Shown: positions 1 through 9,716, numbered from the stretch's first letter. The stretch: DNA of 64,000 nucleotides from CALBPI01 sp039033995 (GCA_039033995.1 JBCCBP010000006.1:1-64000), one strand, 5' to 3'. A program made the numbers and translations. Notes: generated from the sequence alone by a model not told the origin.

Positions 1-437
1 CAGCGACCAGACGATACGGAGCCGGCTACGCGGCCCTGACGCATTCTGGTCTCCGGTTGTAACAGAGCGCGCGCTCAGCCACGTATCTAACTCGGCAGGC
101 AACGCATACACCGTGCTGCGGCTTTGGTGCTGTTGTCGATGAACCGGTAGCGATTCTTCTCGCTCCCAACGCCGGGCACTACGCTCGCTGCAACCCAGAT
201 AGTTAGCAATGCGCTTCCAGCCGACAAGCCGCGATTCCGCTGATTGACTGATACTGGCCTCCATCGTCGTCGCGCAGTGTCTTCGAACAGGCGCTCCGAC
301 CAATAGGCTAGACGATCTGCCACTAGCGGCCAAGTGCGGCCAACGCCGGTCATTGGTGGATTTTGCGTATGGCCACCATTGCTACCCGGGGGTACCACGC
401 GCTCCACTACAGCCGTCATTTCGCTCAGGAGTCGATC
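1..437. other. Left edge, no gene recognised
   Basis: No reading frame here looks like a real protein: the open frames are arginine- and proline-rich and carry no motif I know. A purine-rich stretch (caggag, 426-431) just before 438 is the ribosome binding site of the next gene. The rest may be intergenic DNA or the decayed end of a gene lying outside the window. Confidence 0.4.
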
Positions 438-1280
438 ATGCTGCCCTTTCCCCACGCCCATTGGTATGTCGGTGCCTTTATGCTGCTCACCGTCGCCGCA
501 TTTCTGCCGTCTTACTTCGCGGTATTGCCGACAGCGCCCTGGGTCCATCATCTTCATGGGATGACCGCCAGCGCATGGATTCTGCTACTGATGACGCAGA
601 ACTGGAGCGCACATCGACGTCGCTGGCGGCTGCACGCCTGGTCAGGCCGTGCCAGCCTTGTCTTGTTGCCGATCTTTACCGCCGGCGGATTGCTGGTGAC
701 CCAGCACACGTTGCTGAAAGACACGCAGTTCAAAGCGCTGTTCGGCGAGGCACTGTCGATCGCTGATTTGATCGTGTCTGCCGCATTCGTCCTGTTCTAT
801 GCACTGGCGCTGAAACATCGTCGAACACCTGACCGGCATGCACGCTATATGCTCGCGACACTCATTCTGCTGGTTGGCCCATCCCTTTCACGGTTTTTCG
901 CCAATTTCGTGCCCGGCTTCCTCGTCCGCAGCCTGGAGACACTGCCAAACTTCGGTGCGGCGCTCGATGTGAGTTTCGTGTTGTTATGCGCGTATTGTCT
1001 GATACTGGTCTTTCGGGATTATCGAACGAATAAACCGATCGCACCGTTCAGCGCTGCATTAGCAGCGAGTGTTGCGATGATTGGTGGATTCTATGGCGTA
1101 GGCTACACCGAAGCCTATGCGCGCTTCGCCGCTTGGTTTGCCGCACAACCAGCCGCGCTTATCGCTTTGTTTGGTGTGATTGTCTCGGTGCTCGCGAGCC
1201 TGTGGGGCTGGAATGCTGGCAAACGACCGAGCGAACTCGCGCCCAATGCCACCCGAACCAGCGCGGGTCAGACTGCCTGA
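438..1280 (+). CDS. Multi-pass membrane protein, function unknown
   Basis: A 280-residue protein that is almost entirely membrane helices, about seven of them, separated by short basic loops such as HRRRWRLHAW and KHRRTPDRHARY. I chose the ATG at 438 because caggag lies 6 bases upstream and the protein then opens with a clean first helix; the frame stays open further upstream (from 363) but without a ribosome binding site. The early helices contain a histidine pair (HHLHG) and the pattern WxxHRRRWRLHAWSG, which recalls the four-helix haem/quinone membrane proteins, but I cannot assign a family. It ends 57 bases before the SLOG-type gene, so the two may share a transcript. Function unknown. 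Confidence 0.75.
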   Translation: MLPFPHAHWYVGAFMLLTVAAFLPSYFAVLPTAPWVHHLHGMTASAWILLLMTQNWSAHRRRWRLHAWSGRASLVLLPIFTAGGLLVTQHTLLKDTQFKALFGEALSIADLIVSAAFVLFYALALKHRRTPDRHARYMLATLILLVGPSLSRFFANFVPGFLVRSLETLPNFGAALDVSFVLLCAYCLILVFRDYRTNKPIAPFSAALAASVAMIGGFYGVGYTEAYARFAAWFAAQPAALIALFGVIVSVLASLWGWNAGKRPSELAPNATRTSAGQTA

Positions 1281-1337
1281 GCTGGCAACGCTTCGTGGAT
1301 TGAGCGTTTTCCTTCGGGAGTCGGTATTCTTGGCGCC

Positions 1338-3110
1338 ATGAGTGCCGATAACAACAACGCCATGTGCGCCACCATTAGACGCATGACGAACCGCGACGCA
1401 TTGCCACTGGTTATTGCGGTTACCGGACATCGCGACCTGGTAGCCGACGAGCTGCCCGGATTACATGCCGCGCTCGATCAATTTTTTACGCGCATGCGTG
1501 CAGAGCACCCGCACCGTCGCTTGCGTCTGCTAACGGGCCTGGCGGCGGGCGGCGATCAACTCGCCGCGGAGGTTGCACTGTCACATGACATCGCACTGTT
1601 TGCCGTACTACCAATGAGTCGCGAGCAGTATGCCGCGGACTTCGTTGCAGAAACGTCTCAGTCATCTTTCCATTCGCTATTGGCCAGTGCCGAGCAGGTA
1701 ATTGAGCTACCACCAGCGCGCCGTCCTGCGGGCAGCGATGCCAATCAACGCGACTTGCAATATGCGCAGCTCGGTGTGTTTCTCTGTGCCCATTGCCACA
1801 TCCTGCTGGCTTTGTGGGATGGCAAGCCCGGCGATCATCTCGGTGGCACCGGCCAGGTTGTTCGCTTTCACCATGATGATGTGATGCCGGGTTACGAGGA
1901 CCGTCTGGCAGCGCGTCAGCAAATGTTGATCGACGATGAAAGTGACCTGGTTTATCAGATCGTCTGTTCGAGAGACCGCGATGACGGGACGCCGGCTGAT
2001 GGGCTAAAACCCATGTCAGCTGGCTGGTACACCAAAGACGCCGAGATTCCTCGCAGCCAGACACTACCCGTCCAGCATCGACAGATCTTCGCTCGCAGCG
2101 ATGCCTTCAGCGCCGATGCGATGCAGCATGCCGAGGTCATTTCAACGCGGTGTTATCCATTGCTGGATGATGAAGCTCGATCACTACCACAGTCCGATCG
2201 CCTAGCCGTCATCGACCGCTTATTCTGTCAGGCCGATGTCTTGGCGATGCTGTTTCAGAAGAAAACCTTGCTCGCGACACGGGTACTGCACATCGCAGCG
2301 TTCTTGATGGGGCTCTGCTTCCTGATCTATGCCGATCTGTTCGCGGCACGTGGCTGGCTCATCACATTCCTTGTGTTGTTTGCATTTTCCAGCGCGCTGC
2401 AGACGCTCGGACGACGGGCCGAATGGCATCGAAAGTACCTCGACTATCGTGCACTGGCGGAAGGTCTGCGCGTGCAGTTTTACTGGGCAGCAGCCGGCGT
2501 GACGCATGAGAGCGCGACGCATTTCCCGCATGATAACTTCCTGCAGATGCAAGACCCGGAGCTCGGCTGGATTCGCAATGTCATGCGCGTTGCCGGATTC
2601 GACAGTGACAGTCGACCGCGCCAGGATACCAGCGGCATAGACTACGTGCGCCGCGCCTGGATCGGCGACAGCGAGAGCGGCCAGCTGGGCTACTTCGCGC
2701 GGGGCACACGCCTGCGCCGGCAACAACAACGCCTGACGCAGGGCCTCGGCAAACTCAGCCTGATCGTCAGCGTCGTACTGGTCGCTGTTTTCATCTTTGC
2801 AGCTGCCCATATTCCAGAGGCATGGAACGACCCGATGCTTGCGCTGATGGGGGCATTGTTGCTCGCCTATGCCATTCGCGAAGGCTATGCCTATGCATTG
2901 GCAGAGAGTGAGCTAATCAAACAGTTTCGGTTTATGACGCGACTCTATAACAACTCGCGACATCGGCTGTCCGATGCGTGTGATCCTGGTGAACAGCGTC
3001 AGATTTTGTGGGCATTGGGCAAATCCGCACTGGACGAACACGGTGAGTGGTTGATGCTGCATCGCAATCGTTCCGTCGACGATGCTGAGTTGTGGCGTAT
3101 GGGCGGTTAA
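1338..3110 (+). CDS. SLOG-domain protein with SLATT-like membrane helices
   Basis: 590 residues. The N-terminal part (about 22-185) has a Rossmann-like SLOG pattern: a first strand ending in VTGHRD, LLTGLAAGGDQLAAEVAL, then ILLALWDG and GGTGQVV, typical of proteins that sense nucleotides or their derivatives. It is followed by two membrane helices (about 312-333 and 340-355) and a segment HRKYLDYRALAEGLRVQFYW (365-384), which closely resembles the SLATT two-helix effector signature. A second helix pair lies at about 470-520. SLOG and SLATT were described by comparative genomics as sensor and membrane effector parts of nucleotide-based conflict systems. Here both seem to be in one chain, next to a TIR-STAND gene 182 bases downstream. 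The ATG at 1338 has a weak purine run (cgggag) 18 bases upstream; M9 or M16 are possible alternatives. The domain calls are by eye and should be tested by profile search. Confidence 0.7.
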   Translation: MSADNNNAMCATIRRMTNRDALPLVIAVTGHRDLVADELPGLHAALDQFFTRMRAEHPHRRLRLLTGLAAGGDQLAAEVALSHDIALFAVLPMSREQYAADFVAETSQSSFHSLLASAEQVIELPPARRPAGSDANQRDLQYAQLGVFLCAHCHILLALWDGKPGDHLGGTGQVVRFHHDDVMPGYEDRLAARQQMLIDDESDLVYQIVCSRDRDDGTPADGLKPMSAGWYTKDAEIPRSQTLPVQHRQIFARSDAFSADAMQHAEVISTRCYPLLDDEARSLPQSDRLAVIDRLFCQADVLAMLFQKKTLLATRVLHIAAFLMGLCFLIYADLFAARGWLITFLVLFAFSSALQTLGRRAEWHRKYLDYRALAEGLRVQFYWAAAGVTHESATHFPHDNFLQMQDPELGWIRNVMRVAGFDSDSRPRQDTSGIDYVRRAWIGDSESGQLGYFARGTRLRRQQQRLTQGLGKLSLIVSVVLVAVFIFAAAHIPEAWNDPMLALMGALLLAYAIREGYAYALAESELIKQFRFMTRLYNNSRHRLSDACDPGEQRQILWALGKSALDEHGEWLMLHRNRSVDDAELWRMGG

Positions 3111-3292
3111 TTCGGCCAACACCGCAGCGATCAAACTGTCATAATGTAAACAACAGCGGGACACACCGTTGACTGAGTTCGATAACGATAAAAATAGACT
3201 GAGGTACTTGTGTTGCCGTTGACGACCGCGCACATGAGAAAAACGGCCCGCGCTGCGGCCCAGCGCGAGTCCGGCCGGCGCGAGCAGATCGC

Positions 3293-5968
3293 GTGAGCCA
3301 CGAGGCGATCGCCCCACCCTTCTCCAGTTATATCGGTGATGCACCGTATGCGTTTGTCAGCTATGCGCATGCCGATGCGGCAGACGTCTACGCAGAAATA
3401 AATTGGCTGCATCACGCCGATATCCCGATCTGGTACGACGAAGGTCTGCACGCAGGCAATCGCTGGAATGATGACCTCGCAAGAGCGATCAAACGCAGCG
3501 GCGTTTTTCTGTTTTTCGTCACGCCACGTTCTGTTGCTTCGAATCACTGCTTGCGCGAATTGAATTTCGCACTGTCTGCCGACATCCCGGTGTTCTCCAT
3601 TTACTTGGAACCCACCGATCTGCCGGACGGCGTGCAGTTCTCGATCGGTGACCGCCAGTCGGTCATGCGCTCGCGTTACGCCACGTCCAGCTATCGTGAA
3701 AAGGTTCGTGCCGCATTGCGAGACATGCTCGCAGAGGTCAAAACCACCACGTTGACACAAGGCGGTACCAATTTGCCGACACGGCCCGACCGATTGATCG
3801 GACGGGAGGCTGATCTCTCGGCTATTTGCAGCCTGATCGAGCAACACCGGCTCGTAACACTTACCGGCACCGGCGGTGCCGGCAAGACGCGTTTGAGCGA
3901 AGAAGCAGCCGCGGAGTTCGTGTCGCTGATGACGGCGGGTGTTTGGATCATTGGACTCGCGCCGCTCACCAGCGGTGCACTGGTCGCACAACAAATTGCT
4001 CAGGCGTTATCGGTGACCGATATCGCGGGTAAGACCATCGAAGAAACACTGATCGATTTCTTACGCTCACGCAGCACATTACTGGTTCTCGATAATTGCG
4101 AGCATGTCGTCGACGATGTCGCACGCCTGATTGCCAGCATCTTGTCGCAGTGTCCGGGCGTACGCATCCTGGCCACCTCGCGTGAAGTGCTGCATATCGC
4201 CGGGGAGCATGTCTATCCGTTACAGCCGCTTGGCACCAACTCGGAGGACGACAGTCCGCCACCCGCGGCCTTGTTGTTCGCAGAACGCGCCGCGGCGGTG
4301 CAAGCGGGATTCTCGCTGGACAAGAGTTCGCTGCCAGCCGTCCTCAGCATTTGCGAACGAGTCAATGGGATACCGTTGGCGATTGAACTCGCTGCGGCGC
4401 GCTGCAGTGTCATGAGCGTCAGCGATATGGCGGCGCGATTGTCAGCCAATTTTAAAGCGCTTGGGCGCGGTGGTCGTGACCGCCTTGCGCATCAGCAAAC
4501 ACTGCGCGCAACCCTACAATGGAGTTACCGCCTGCTGTCCGGCGAAGAGCAGGCGCTGCTGCGCAGACTGTCGGTGTTCAGCGGCAGCTTCGACCTGACC
4601 GCTGCGGAGACCGTTTGCGCCGGCGAGCTGGTGGATCGCGATGACGTGATCGATCTGGTCGAGCGACTCGTCGATAAATCACTGATTCAATCAGATCCGG
4701 GCGATGCGACCACACGGCTCAACCTGCTTGAGACGATTCGTGAATTCGCCAGCGATCTGCTGCAGGAAGAAGGCCGCCACGACGCCGTCGCAGCACGCCA
4801 TCGGGACTATTTTTTAACCATTGCCGAGAATTCCGCGCTGGCCATTCAGATTGATCCAGCCAAATGGGTCGGAGCTCTGGACACGATGCAGGATAATCTA
4901 CGTAATGCGTTGCAATGGTCGCTCGATCAAGAGGACGGTGCCGAGGCGCTGCGCATGGTCGGCGCGTTGTCCTACTATTGGGTCCTGGCAGGCAATGCCG
5001 CTGAAAAACGTGAGTGGTATGAGCAGTCGCTGAAGCATTTGGCCGATGTCTCCGTTGACGTCCGTGGCCGCGCGCTGCTCGGTGCCGGCATGGCAGCTGC
5101 TCTGGATGCAGACTACGACAACTCCGATCGCTGGCTTACGGATGCTATGAGCGCATTTGCAGAGCTCGAAAGCGATAGCGGCAGCGCCTGGGCCAGCTTC
5201 TGGCAAGCACGTAACATTACGGCCAAGGTCTGGTCTGGCAAGACAGCCGTCGACACGCTCGACGACGCAGTCGAGACCTACGATCGCGCACTCGCCTGGT
5301 TCCTTCCCAACCAAGAAGGTTTTGGCATCATCGTGACGCTTGCATTCAGCGCCTGGGCGGCGCAGCTCGGGCAGCGCGATGACGCCATGTCACGTATCGA
5401 GAAGGCGATTGGTGCAGCCAAGCAGGCCGGCATTGAAAGGGGCGAGCTCGTTGGCCGCGGCCACATGGCCAATCTACTCGCCAGTCAGGGACAAGCCGAG
5501 CAGGCGTTGACGATTCTCGACGAGTGCATCGATGGCTTGCAGGCCATGGGCGATCATTTGAACTCATTGATCTGCCTGAGTCTGGCCGGACTTATTGGAC
5601 TGCAGGCAGAAAAAAACGACTACGCATTAAAACGCGCACGCGATGCCGTCGCACCGGGCAGTCGCTTGCGCACGCGAGAATGGGAACCACCTCGCCTCGG
5701 TCTCGCAGCATTTGCGCTTGCCGCTTACGGCAACACGACGGCGGCGGCTCGCTTGTTTGGTGTACTCGACGAAATGCTGCCGAGCTGGCAAACGTGTCTG
5801 ACACGCTGCGGGTTGCCGGATGCCGAATCGCACTTTGCCAACTTCACTCGGGACGCGGATGCGAAAGTGGTCGAGCAGGACATTCGTTTAGGGAAAAAAA
5901 TGACAGTCGGGGATGCGCTTCGTTATGCGCATCGCGAGCTGAAGCAGGTGCAGGTCGCGACGCACTGA
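3293..5968 (+). CDS. TIR-STAND NTPase-TPR signalling protein
   Basis: 891 residues from a GTG start. Residues 18-150 form a TIR domain: YAFVSYAHAD (box 1), WYDEGLHAGNRW, and CLRELNFAL, with Glu89 at the position of the catalytic glutamate of TIR NADases. Next is a STAND/NB-ARC ATPase: GTGGAGKT (Walker A, 192-199), LLVLDNCEH (Walker B, 263-271), ILATSREVL (292-300) and GIPLA (359-363), then a winged-helix segment. The last 400 residues are helical, TPR-like repeats. There is no C-terminal HTH, unlike the AfsR/MalT-type regulators that share this ATPase. Architecture of this type occurs in bacterial antiphage (Avs/NLR-like) and signalling proteins, where ligand sensing by the repeats triggers the effector. 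The FAD oxidoreductase starts 26 bases downstream. Whether this protein is immune or regulatory cannot be told from sequence alone. Confidence 0.85.
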   Translation: MSHEAIAPPFSSYIGDAPYAFVSYAHADAADVYAEINWLHHADIPIWYDEGLHAGNRWNDDLARAIKRSGVFLFFVTPRSVASNHCLRELNFALSADIPVFSIYLEPTDLPDGVQFSIGDRQSVMRSRYATSSYREKVRAALRDMLAEVKTTTLTQGGTNLPTRPDRLIGREADLSAICSLIEQHRLVTLTGTGGAGKTRLSEEAAAEFVSLMTAGVWIIGLAPLTSGALVAQQIAQALSVTDIAGKTIEETLIDFLRSRSTLLVLDNCEHVVDDVARLIASILSQCPGVRILATSREVLHIAGEHVYPLQPLGTNSEDDSPPPAALLFAERAAAVQAGFSLDKSSLPAVLSICERVNGIPLAIELAAARCSVMSVSDMAARLSANFKALGRGGRDRLAHQQTLRATLQWSYRLLSGEEQALLRRLSVFSGSFDLTAAETVCAGELVDRDDVIDLVERLVDKSLIQSDPGDATTRLNLLETIREFASDLLQEEGRHDAVAARHRDYFLTIAENSALAIQIDPAKWVGALDTMQDNLRNALQWSLDQEDGAEALRMVGALSYYWVLAGNAAEKREWYEQSLKHLADVSVDVRGRALLGAGMAAALDADYDNSDRWLTDAMSAFAELESDSGSAWASFWQARNITAKVWSGKTAVDTLDDAVETYDRALAWFLPNQEGFGIIVTLAFSAWAAQLGQRDDAMSRIEKAIGAAKQAGIERGELVGRGHMANLLASQGQAEQALTILDECIDGLQAMGDHLNSLICLSLAGLIGLQAEKNDYALKRARDAVAPGSRLRTREWEPPRLGLAAFALAAYGNTTAAARLFGVLDEMLPSWQTCLTRCGLPDAESHFANFTRDADAKVVEQDIRLGKKMTVGDALRYAHRELKQVQVATH

Positions 5969-5994
5969 ACGCAGCACATATTGGAAGGGGAACC

Positions 5995-8181
5995 ATGAGC
6001 AACAAGAAGAACGTCGCCATCCTGGGCGGTGGTCCTGGTGGACTATCGGCCGCATTTCATCTCGCCAAGAGCGACGCTGATCTCGATATCACGGTATACA
6101 CGATGGGCTGGCGTCTCGGTGGCAAAGGGGCTAGCGGACGCAACTTTGAGATGGCGGATCGTATCGAGGAACACGGCATCCACTTGTTCGGCAACTTCTA
6201 CCCGAACGCGCTGCATATGGTGAAAGAATGCTACGACACGACAGAGGCTTTCGAACATCAGTTTCAGCCAATGAACCTGCAGCTGCTCACCGAGTTTTAT
6301 AACGGACGCTGGCATCGCTACGCGATGCGACTCGCGACGTCGGGCAAACAGCCTTGGGAGACCGACGAGATCATCGCACCAATGGATCAGCTGACCGAAA
6401 AAACGATCGCCAACCTGCACGAAATATTCCACACCAAAGAGCTCAGCAAGCAGACGAAGCCGCCATCGAACAGTGGCTCGCACTGGTTCGCGCATCTGAT
6501 CTCACCATTGGTGCGCAGAGCGCTGAACAAAATGATGCCGCACGGAGACGCGCACATCGAGGGCGAGCACGAACGCGAAAACTATGTGCACGGGCATACC
6601 TGGCAGCACCTTAGTCTGTCCGGTCGTTTGCTACGCGGACTGCTCGGTATTTTCCATTTCTTCGCACGCTTCAATGCGCGGATGCGTTACATCTACACAC
6701 AGCTCGACCATCTCGTTGGCTGCATGCACGGCTACCTCGTGTTTGACCTGAAGCACCGTGGATTGCATTCGATCAATCACTGGAATCATCTGGATTGGCT
6801 CCGCTATTGCGGTGTCAGTGACATGACGCTCGCCTCACCGATCGTCAAAGCGGTGCCAAACGTCTGCTTCCAGTTTCCATTCGGAGACACCCTCGGCAAA
6901 CCGAGCATGGCCGCATCCGCCTACATGACTTACGTGCTGAGACAGATGCTTGCCAGCGGAGACAACGTGTTTTTCTTTCGCGAAGGCACGGGCGAAACCG
7001 CGATCCTGCCAATCTACGACAAGCTGTGCGAGATGGGCGTGAAGTTCGAGTTCTTCCACAAGGTACGCGATGTTGTGCCTGCCGCCGATGCGCATAGCAT
7101 CGAGCGCGTCGAAATCGATGTACAGGCTGAAACCAAGGGCACCTACGACCCGATCGATACACGCGTCATCAACGGCGTCGAGAAACGCGTCTGGAACGCC
7201 AATACACCCTACGACAAGCTCGTCAACGGTGACCAGATGAAGGCGGATGACGTTAACCTCGAGTCGTGGTGGAACCAGCCTCCGACAACACGCAAGACCC
7301 TTAAGGCCGGTGAGGATTTCGATTTCGCGGTACTCGCCGTGCCTGTCGGGGCCCACCCCTTCACGTGTCCGAGCCTGATGGAGGAAACCGACCAAAAGGA
7401 CTTCAACCACGCGAATAAGGTCGCGTGGAAAGACATGCATGACAACGTCTACACCATCCCGACACAAGCGTTTCAAATGTGGCTGAAGGATCCGCTAGAC
7501 GAGCTGGGACTGCCCAGCGAATTACTCAAGCCGGGTGAGCGCTATGCTGGACCAACCTACAACAACCCGATGAGTGGCTGGACCGACTTCTCCGATATGT
7601 TGGCGGTCGAAGGCTGGGGCGACCTGGACGGACATCCGGAGCCACCGCAGACGCTGCTGTATTTCTGCGGTGCCATGCAACAATTACACGGCGACATCCC
7701 AATCGACGACGATGACTTTCCACACCGGGAATACGAGCGCGTCAAAGCGACCATTATTCAGCAACTCTCGCACATCAATGGTCTGTTGCCGACGTCCGTC
7801 CGTGAAGACAACCATCAGCAGATGCGTTTTGAATTGCTCACCAGTGCAGATGTTGAAGACAACAGTGATTTTCGCGGCGAGCAGCGCGCCTGGTCTCAGC
7901 ACATTCGCGTCAACGTTGATCCGAACGAACGTTACACGACATCCCATCCCGGCCACGAAAAACACTTGCGCTACGCGTGGGACTCCGGCTACGACAACCT
8001 GGCGCTCGCTGGCGACTGGATCTTCACAGGCTTCAACATCGGCAGTTTCGAGGGCTCTGTCATGTCGGGTAAGCTCGCCTCTTACGCACTGACGGGATAC
8101 CCGAAACAGGATGACGTATACGGCTTCAATTTCCTGCGTGAGCCGCCGGAACCCGATAACGTACCGATGATCAAACCCTGA
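5995..8181 (+). CDS. Large FAD-dependent oxidoreductase (NAD(P)-binding Rossmann type)
   Basis: 728 residues, start chosen at 5995 because gaagggg sits just upstream; the same frame is open far upstream but there overlaps the TIR-STAND gene. The N-terminus holds the dinucleotide-binding motif AILGGGPGGLSAAFHLA followed by GWRLGGKGAS, the GG-doublet typical of amine oxidase/phytoene desaturase-type flavoproteins. The C-terminus has LALAGDWIFTGFNIGSFEGS, the second FAD-contacting motif. Between them is a histidine-rich, partly hydrophobic middle region (about 150-300) that could touch membranes or a lipid substrate. The family includes hydroxysqualene dehydroxylases and carotenoid desaturases; the substrate is unknown here. 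The 26-base gap to the TIR-STAND gene suggests co-transcription. Confidence 0.8.
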   Translation: MSNKKNVAILGGGPGGLSAAFHLAKSDADLDITVYTMGWRLGGKGASGRNFEMADRIEEHGIHLFGNFYPNALHMVKECYDTTEAFEHQFQPMNLQLLTEFYNGRWHRYAMRLATSGKQPWETDEIIAPMDQLTEKTIANLHEIFHTKELSKQTKPPSNSGSHWFAHLISPLVRRALNKMMPHGDAHIEGEHERENYVHGHTWQHLSLSGRLLRGLLGIFHFFARFNARMRYIYTQLDHLVGCMHGYLVFDLKHRGLHSINHWNHLDWLRYCGVSDMTLASPIVKAVPNVCFQFPFGDTLGKPSMAASAYMTYVLRQMLASGDNVFFFREGTGETAILPIYDKLCEMGVKFEFFHKVRDVVPAADAHSIERVEIDVQAETKGTYDPIDTRVINGVEKRVWNANTPYDKLVNGDQMKADDVNLESWWNQPPTTRKTLKAGEDFDFAVLAVPVGAHPFTCPSLMEETDQKDFNHANKVAWKDMHDNVYTIPTQAFQMWLKDPLDELGLPSELLKPGERYAGPTYNNPMSGWTDFSDMLAVEGWGDLDGHPEPPQTLLYFCGAMQQLHGDIPIDDDDFPHREYERVKATIIQQLSHINGLLPTSVREDNHQQMRFELLTSADVEDNSDFRGEQRAWSQHIRVNVDPNERYTTSHPGHEKHLRYAWDSGYDNLALAGDWIFTGFNIGSFEGSVMSGKLASYALTGYPKQDDVYGFNFLREPPEPDNVPMIKP

Positions 8182-8235
8182 CGCGTCGAGCCAGGATTAG
8201 CTGCTATACCCAGTGCCGCGCGATATACTGCTGGT

Positions 8236-8637
8236 ATGAAAATTTTGCGCAAATCTATTGTGGCGGGCGTCATGGTCGTCGCGCTATCTTTGTCACCAGT
8301 CTCAGCCGAGGAAAGTGGACGCGAAAAGCTGGCTGCAAAGATACGAGCAAGCTTCGTGGAGCAGCTTCAGGCAGAGGCTGTCACCGAACTCACCGACGCC
8401 GGCCTGGCAGAAGTGGATGCTATACGGATGATCAAGCAATTGTCCGTTGACGCTACAAACTGTGCACTAGATGCTGCAGAAAACGCGATTCGCAATCTCG
8501 GCGAAGATCCGGACCGGGTGTTTTCAACTGCCGAGCTAGAAGATCTCGGCGGGTGGTTTCAAGACGGCGATGAGTTTGATGCGTCGATCGAGACCTGTTT
8601 GCTCTCGGCAATTTCCAATGCCGGACTGACTCCCTGA
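8236..8637 (+). CDS. Small exported protein, unknown function
   Basis: 133 residues with a clear Sec signal peptide (basic MKILRK, hydrophobic core, cleavage expected after VSA). The mature part is acidic and helical, with two cysteines (NCALDAAE and ETCLLSAI) that could form a disulphide. No recognised family. It has no strong ribosome binding site; a tatact hexamer lies just upstream of the ATG, so it may have its own promoter with a very short leader. It ends 21 bases before the convergent propeller gene. Confidence 0.65.
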   Translation: MKILRKSIVAGVMVVALSLSPVSAEESGREKLAAKIRASFVEQLQAEAVTELTDAGLAEVDAIRMIKQLSVDATNCALDAAENAIRNLGEDPDRVFSTAELEDLGGWFQDGDEFDASIETCLLSAISNAGLTP

Positions 8638-8658
8638 GCCTTTCTCGTGACACTGACA

Positions 8659-9624
8659 CTATTCAATATCAGATGGCAAGAGTACGCCCGCTTCGATTAG
8701 TGGTGCCGTTGGCACCGACCAAACCTGAAGTAAGCCCGCGTCTTGATCGTCAAACTTGCGTGCCGACGTAAACACCAGTGACTGCCCATCTGGCGTGAAT
8801 CTCGCCGCCCCATCGTAACTCGAAGAATTCACCATCGGGCCTAAGTTCTGCGGCTCGCTCCAGATCCCGTCGCGCTGGCGTGAAATGAAAACATCGTCTT
8901 CACCGCTGCCGCCACGATTCGGGTATGTGAGCAACATCACTGTGCCGCTCGCATTAATCCAGCCAAGTTGGTCGCGTTGTTCCGAGTTGATCGGCGCCGG
9001 TAGCGCTTCTGCGGGCAGAAAGCCGCCTTGTCCATCGCTGCGCGCGACATAGACGTCGCGCTCACCCATCCCGTCTGCACGTTCGTCCCAGAAGTACAAA
9101 TCGCCGTTAGACGTTAACGTACCGGCGCTCTGAACATGAAACGCACGCAACGTTTTCAGACTTCCTGCTCGCGGTCGGTTAATATCGGCGCCCTCTATTG
9201 CGATAGGTACCGCCTTTGGATCGGTAAGATCCAGTGTGAACAAATCAAAGTTCTCATCGATATCCAAACCAAAATATTTCGCTTGTGGCGCAGTCCACGT
9301 GAACACCAATGTCTTGCCATCTGGCGACACACTCGGCCAATCCACCCGATAGTTACCCAAGCCCCTTACACGGATGGCCGGTTGCCATTTTCCGCCGACG
9401 TAGTCCGATCGGTACAGCAGCTGCGGACATAACCAGATACGCGGACATGCAGCGCGCGTGAAATACGCGGTCTTACCATCAGGCGTGAATCCGGGTGATA
9501 AGGTCACCTGACCCTGTAACGATATAACACCGGGCGCTAGTCGTGTCGGCACCGTCACCGGCGCAGAGGCCGCACCATCGTGAATCGCAGCGAACGCGAT
9601 TATTGAAAGGCTGAAACGTAACAT
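8659..9624 (-). CDS. Exported PD40/WD40-like beta-propeller protein
   Basis: About 321 residues from the ATG at 9624; a GTG at 9642 would add six residues but has no better ribosome binding site. A signal peptide (MLRFSLSIIAFAAIHDGAASA) is followed by repeats of the TolB-type propeller signature: TPDGKTAYFTR, SPDGKTLVFTW, TSNGDLYFWDE, TPDGQSLVFTS. These are blades of a six- or seven-bladed propeller like those in TolB and periplasmic peptidase partners. It is a stand-alone propeller without a catalytic domain, so it probably binds a partner or ligand in the periplasm. Convergent with the small exported protein; on the same strand as the methyltransferase upstream, 92 bases away. Confidence 0.8.
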   Translation of the reverse strand: MLRFSLSIIAFAAIHDGAASAPVTVPTRLAPGVISLQGQVTLSPGFTPDGKTAYFTRAACPRIWLCPQLLYRSDYVGGKWQPAIRVRGLGNYRVDWPSVSPDGKTLVFTWTAPQAKYFGLDIDENFDLFTLDLTDPKAVPIAIEGADINRPRAGSLKTLRAFHVQSAGTLTSNGDLYFWDERADGMGERDVYVARSDGQGGFLPAEALPAPINSEQRDQLGWINASGTVMLLTYPNRGGSGEDDVFISRQRDGIWSEPQNLGPMVNSSSYDGAARFTPDGQSLVFTSARKFDDQDAGLLQVWSVPTAPLIEAGVLLPSDIE

Positions 9625-9716
9625 TCGCACCCAATCCACCACTGTCTTTACAGATGGGTTCGCCTCATTGACCCGACAGGATGCACATTCCGCACGTTCG
9701 CGTCTCAGTGTGCCGT

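Noticed and set aside
87..557. Long minus-strand open frame at the left edge
   Set aside because: It has no domain or signal, and it overlaps the start of a well-supported membrane protein on the other strand.
2220..2810. 196-residue minus-strand open frame inside the SLOG-SLATT gene
   Set aside because: Gln- and Glu-rich antisense of membrane-coding DNA; no start signal or motif.
3169..3197. Promoter (TTGACT, then an A/T-rich -10) before the TIR-STAND gene
   Set aside because: The -35 matches well but no good -10 lies at 16-18 bases; too weak to list as a feature.
3131..3994. 287-residue minus-strand frame opposite the TIR gene
   Set aside because: Antisense to the conserved TIR and Walker A region; composition is that of a shadow frame.
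5524..5994. Upstream extension of the FAD oxidoreductase
   Set aside because: It lies inside the TIR-STAND gene in another frame, is rich in Arg and Cys, and a proper ribosome binding site precedes 5995.
1338..8181. A complete CBASS or Thoeris system
   Set aside because: There is no CD-NTase cyclase, and no separate SIR2/ThsA-type or SAVED effector in the window.
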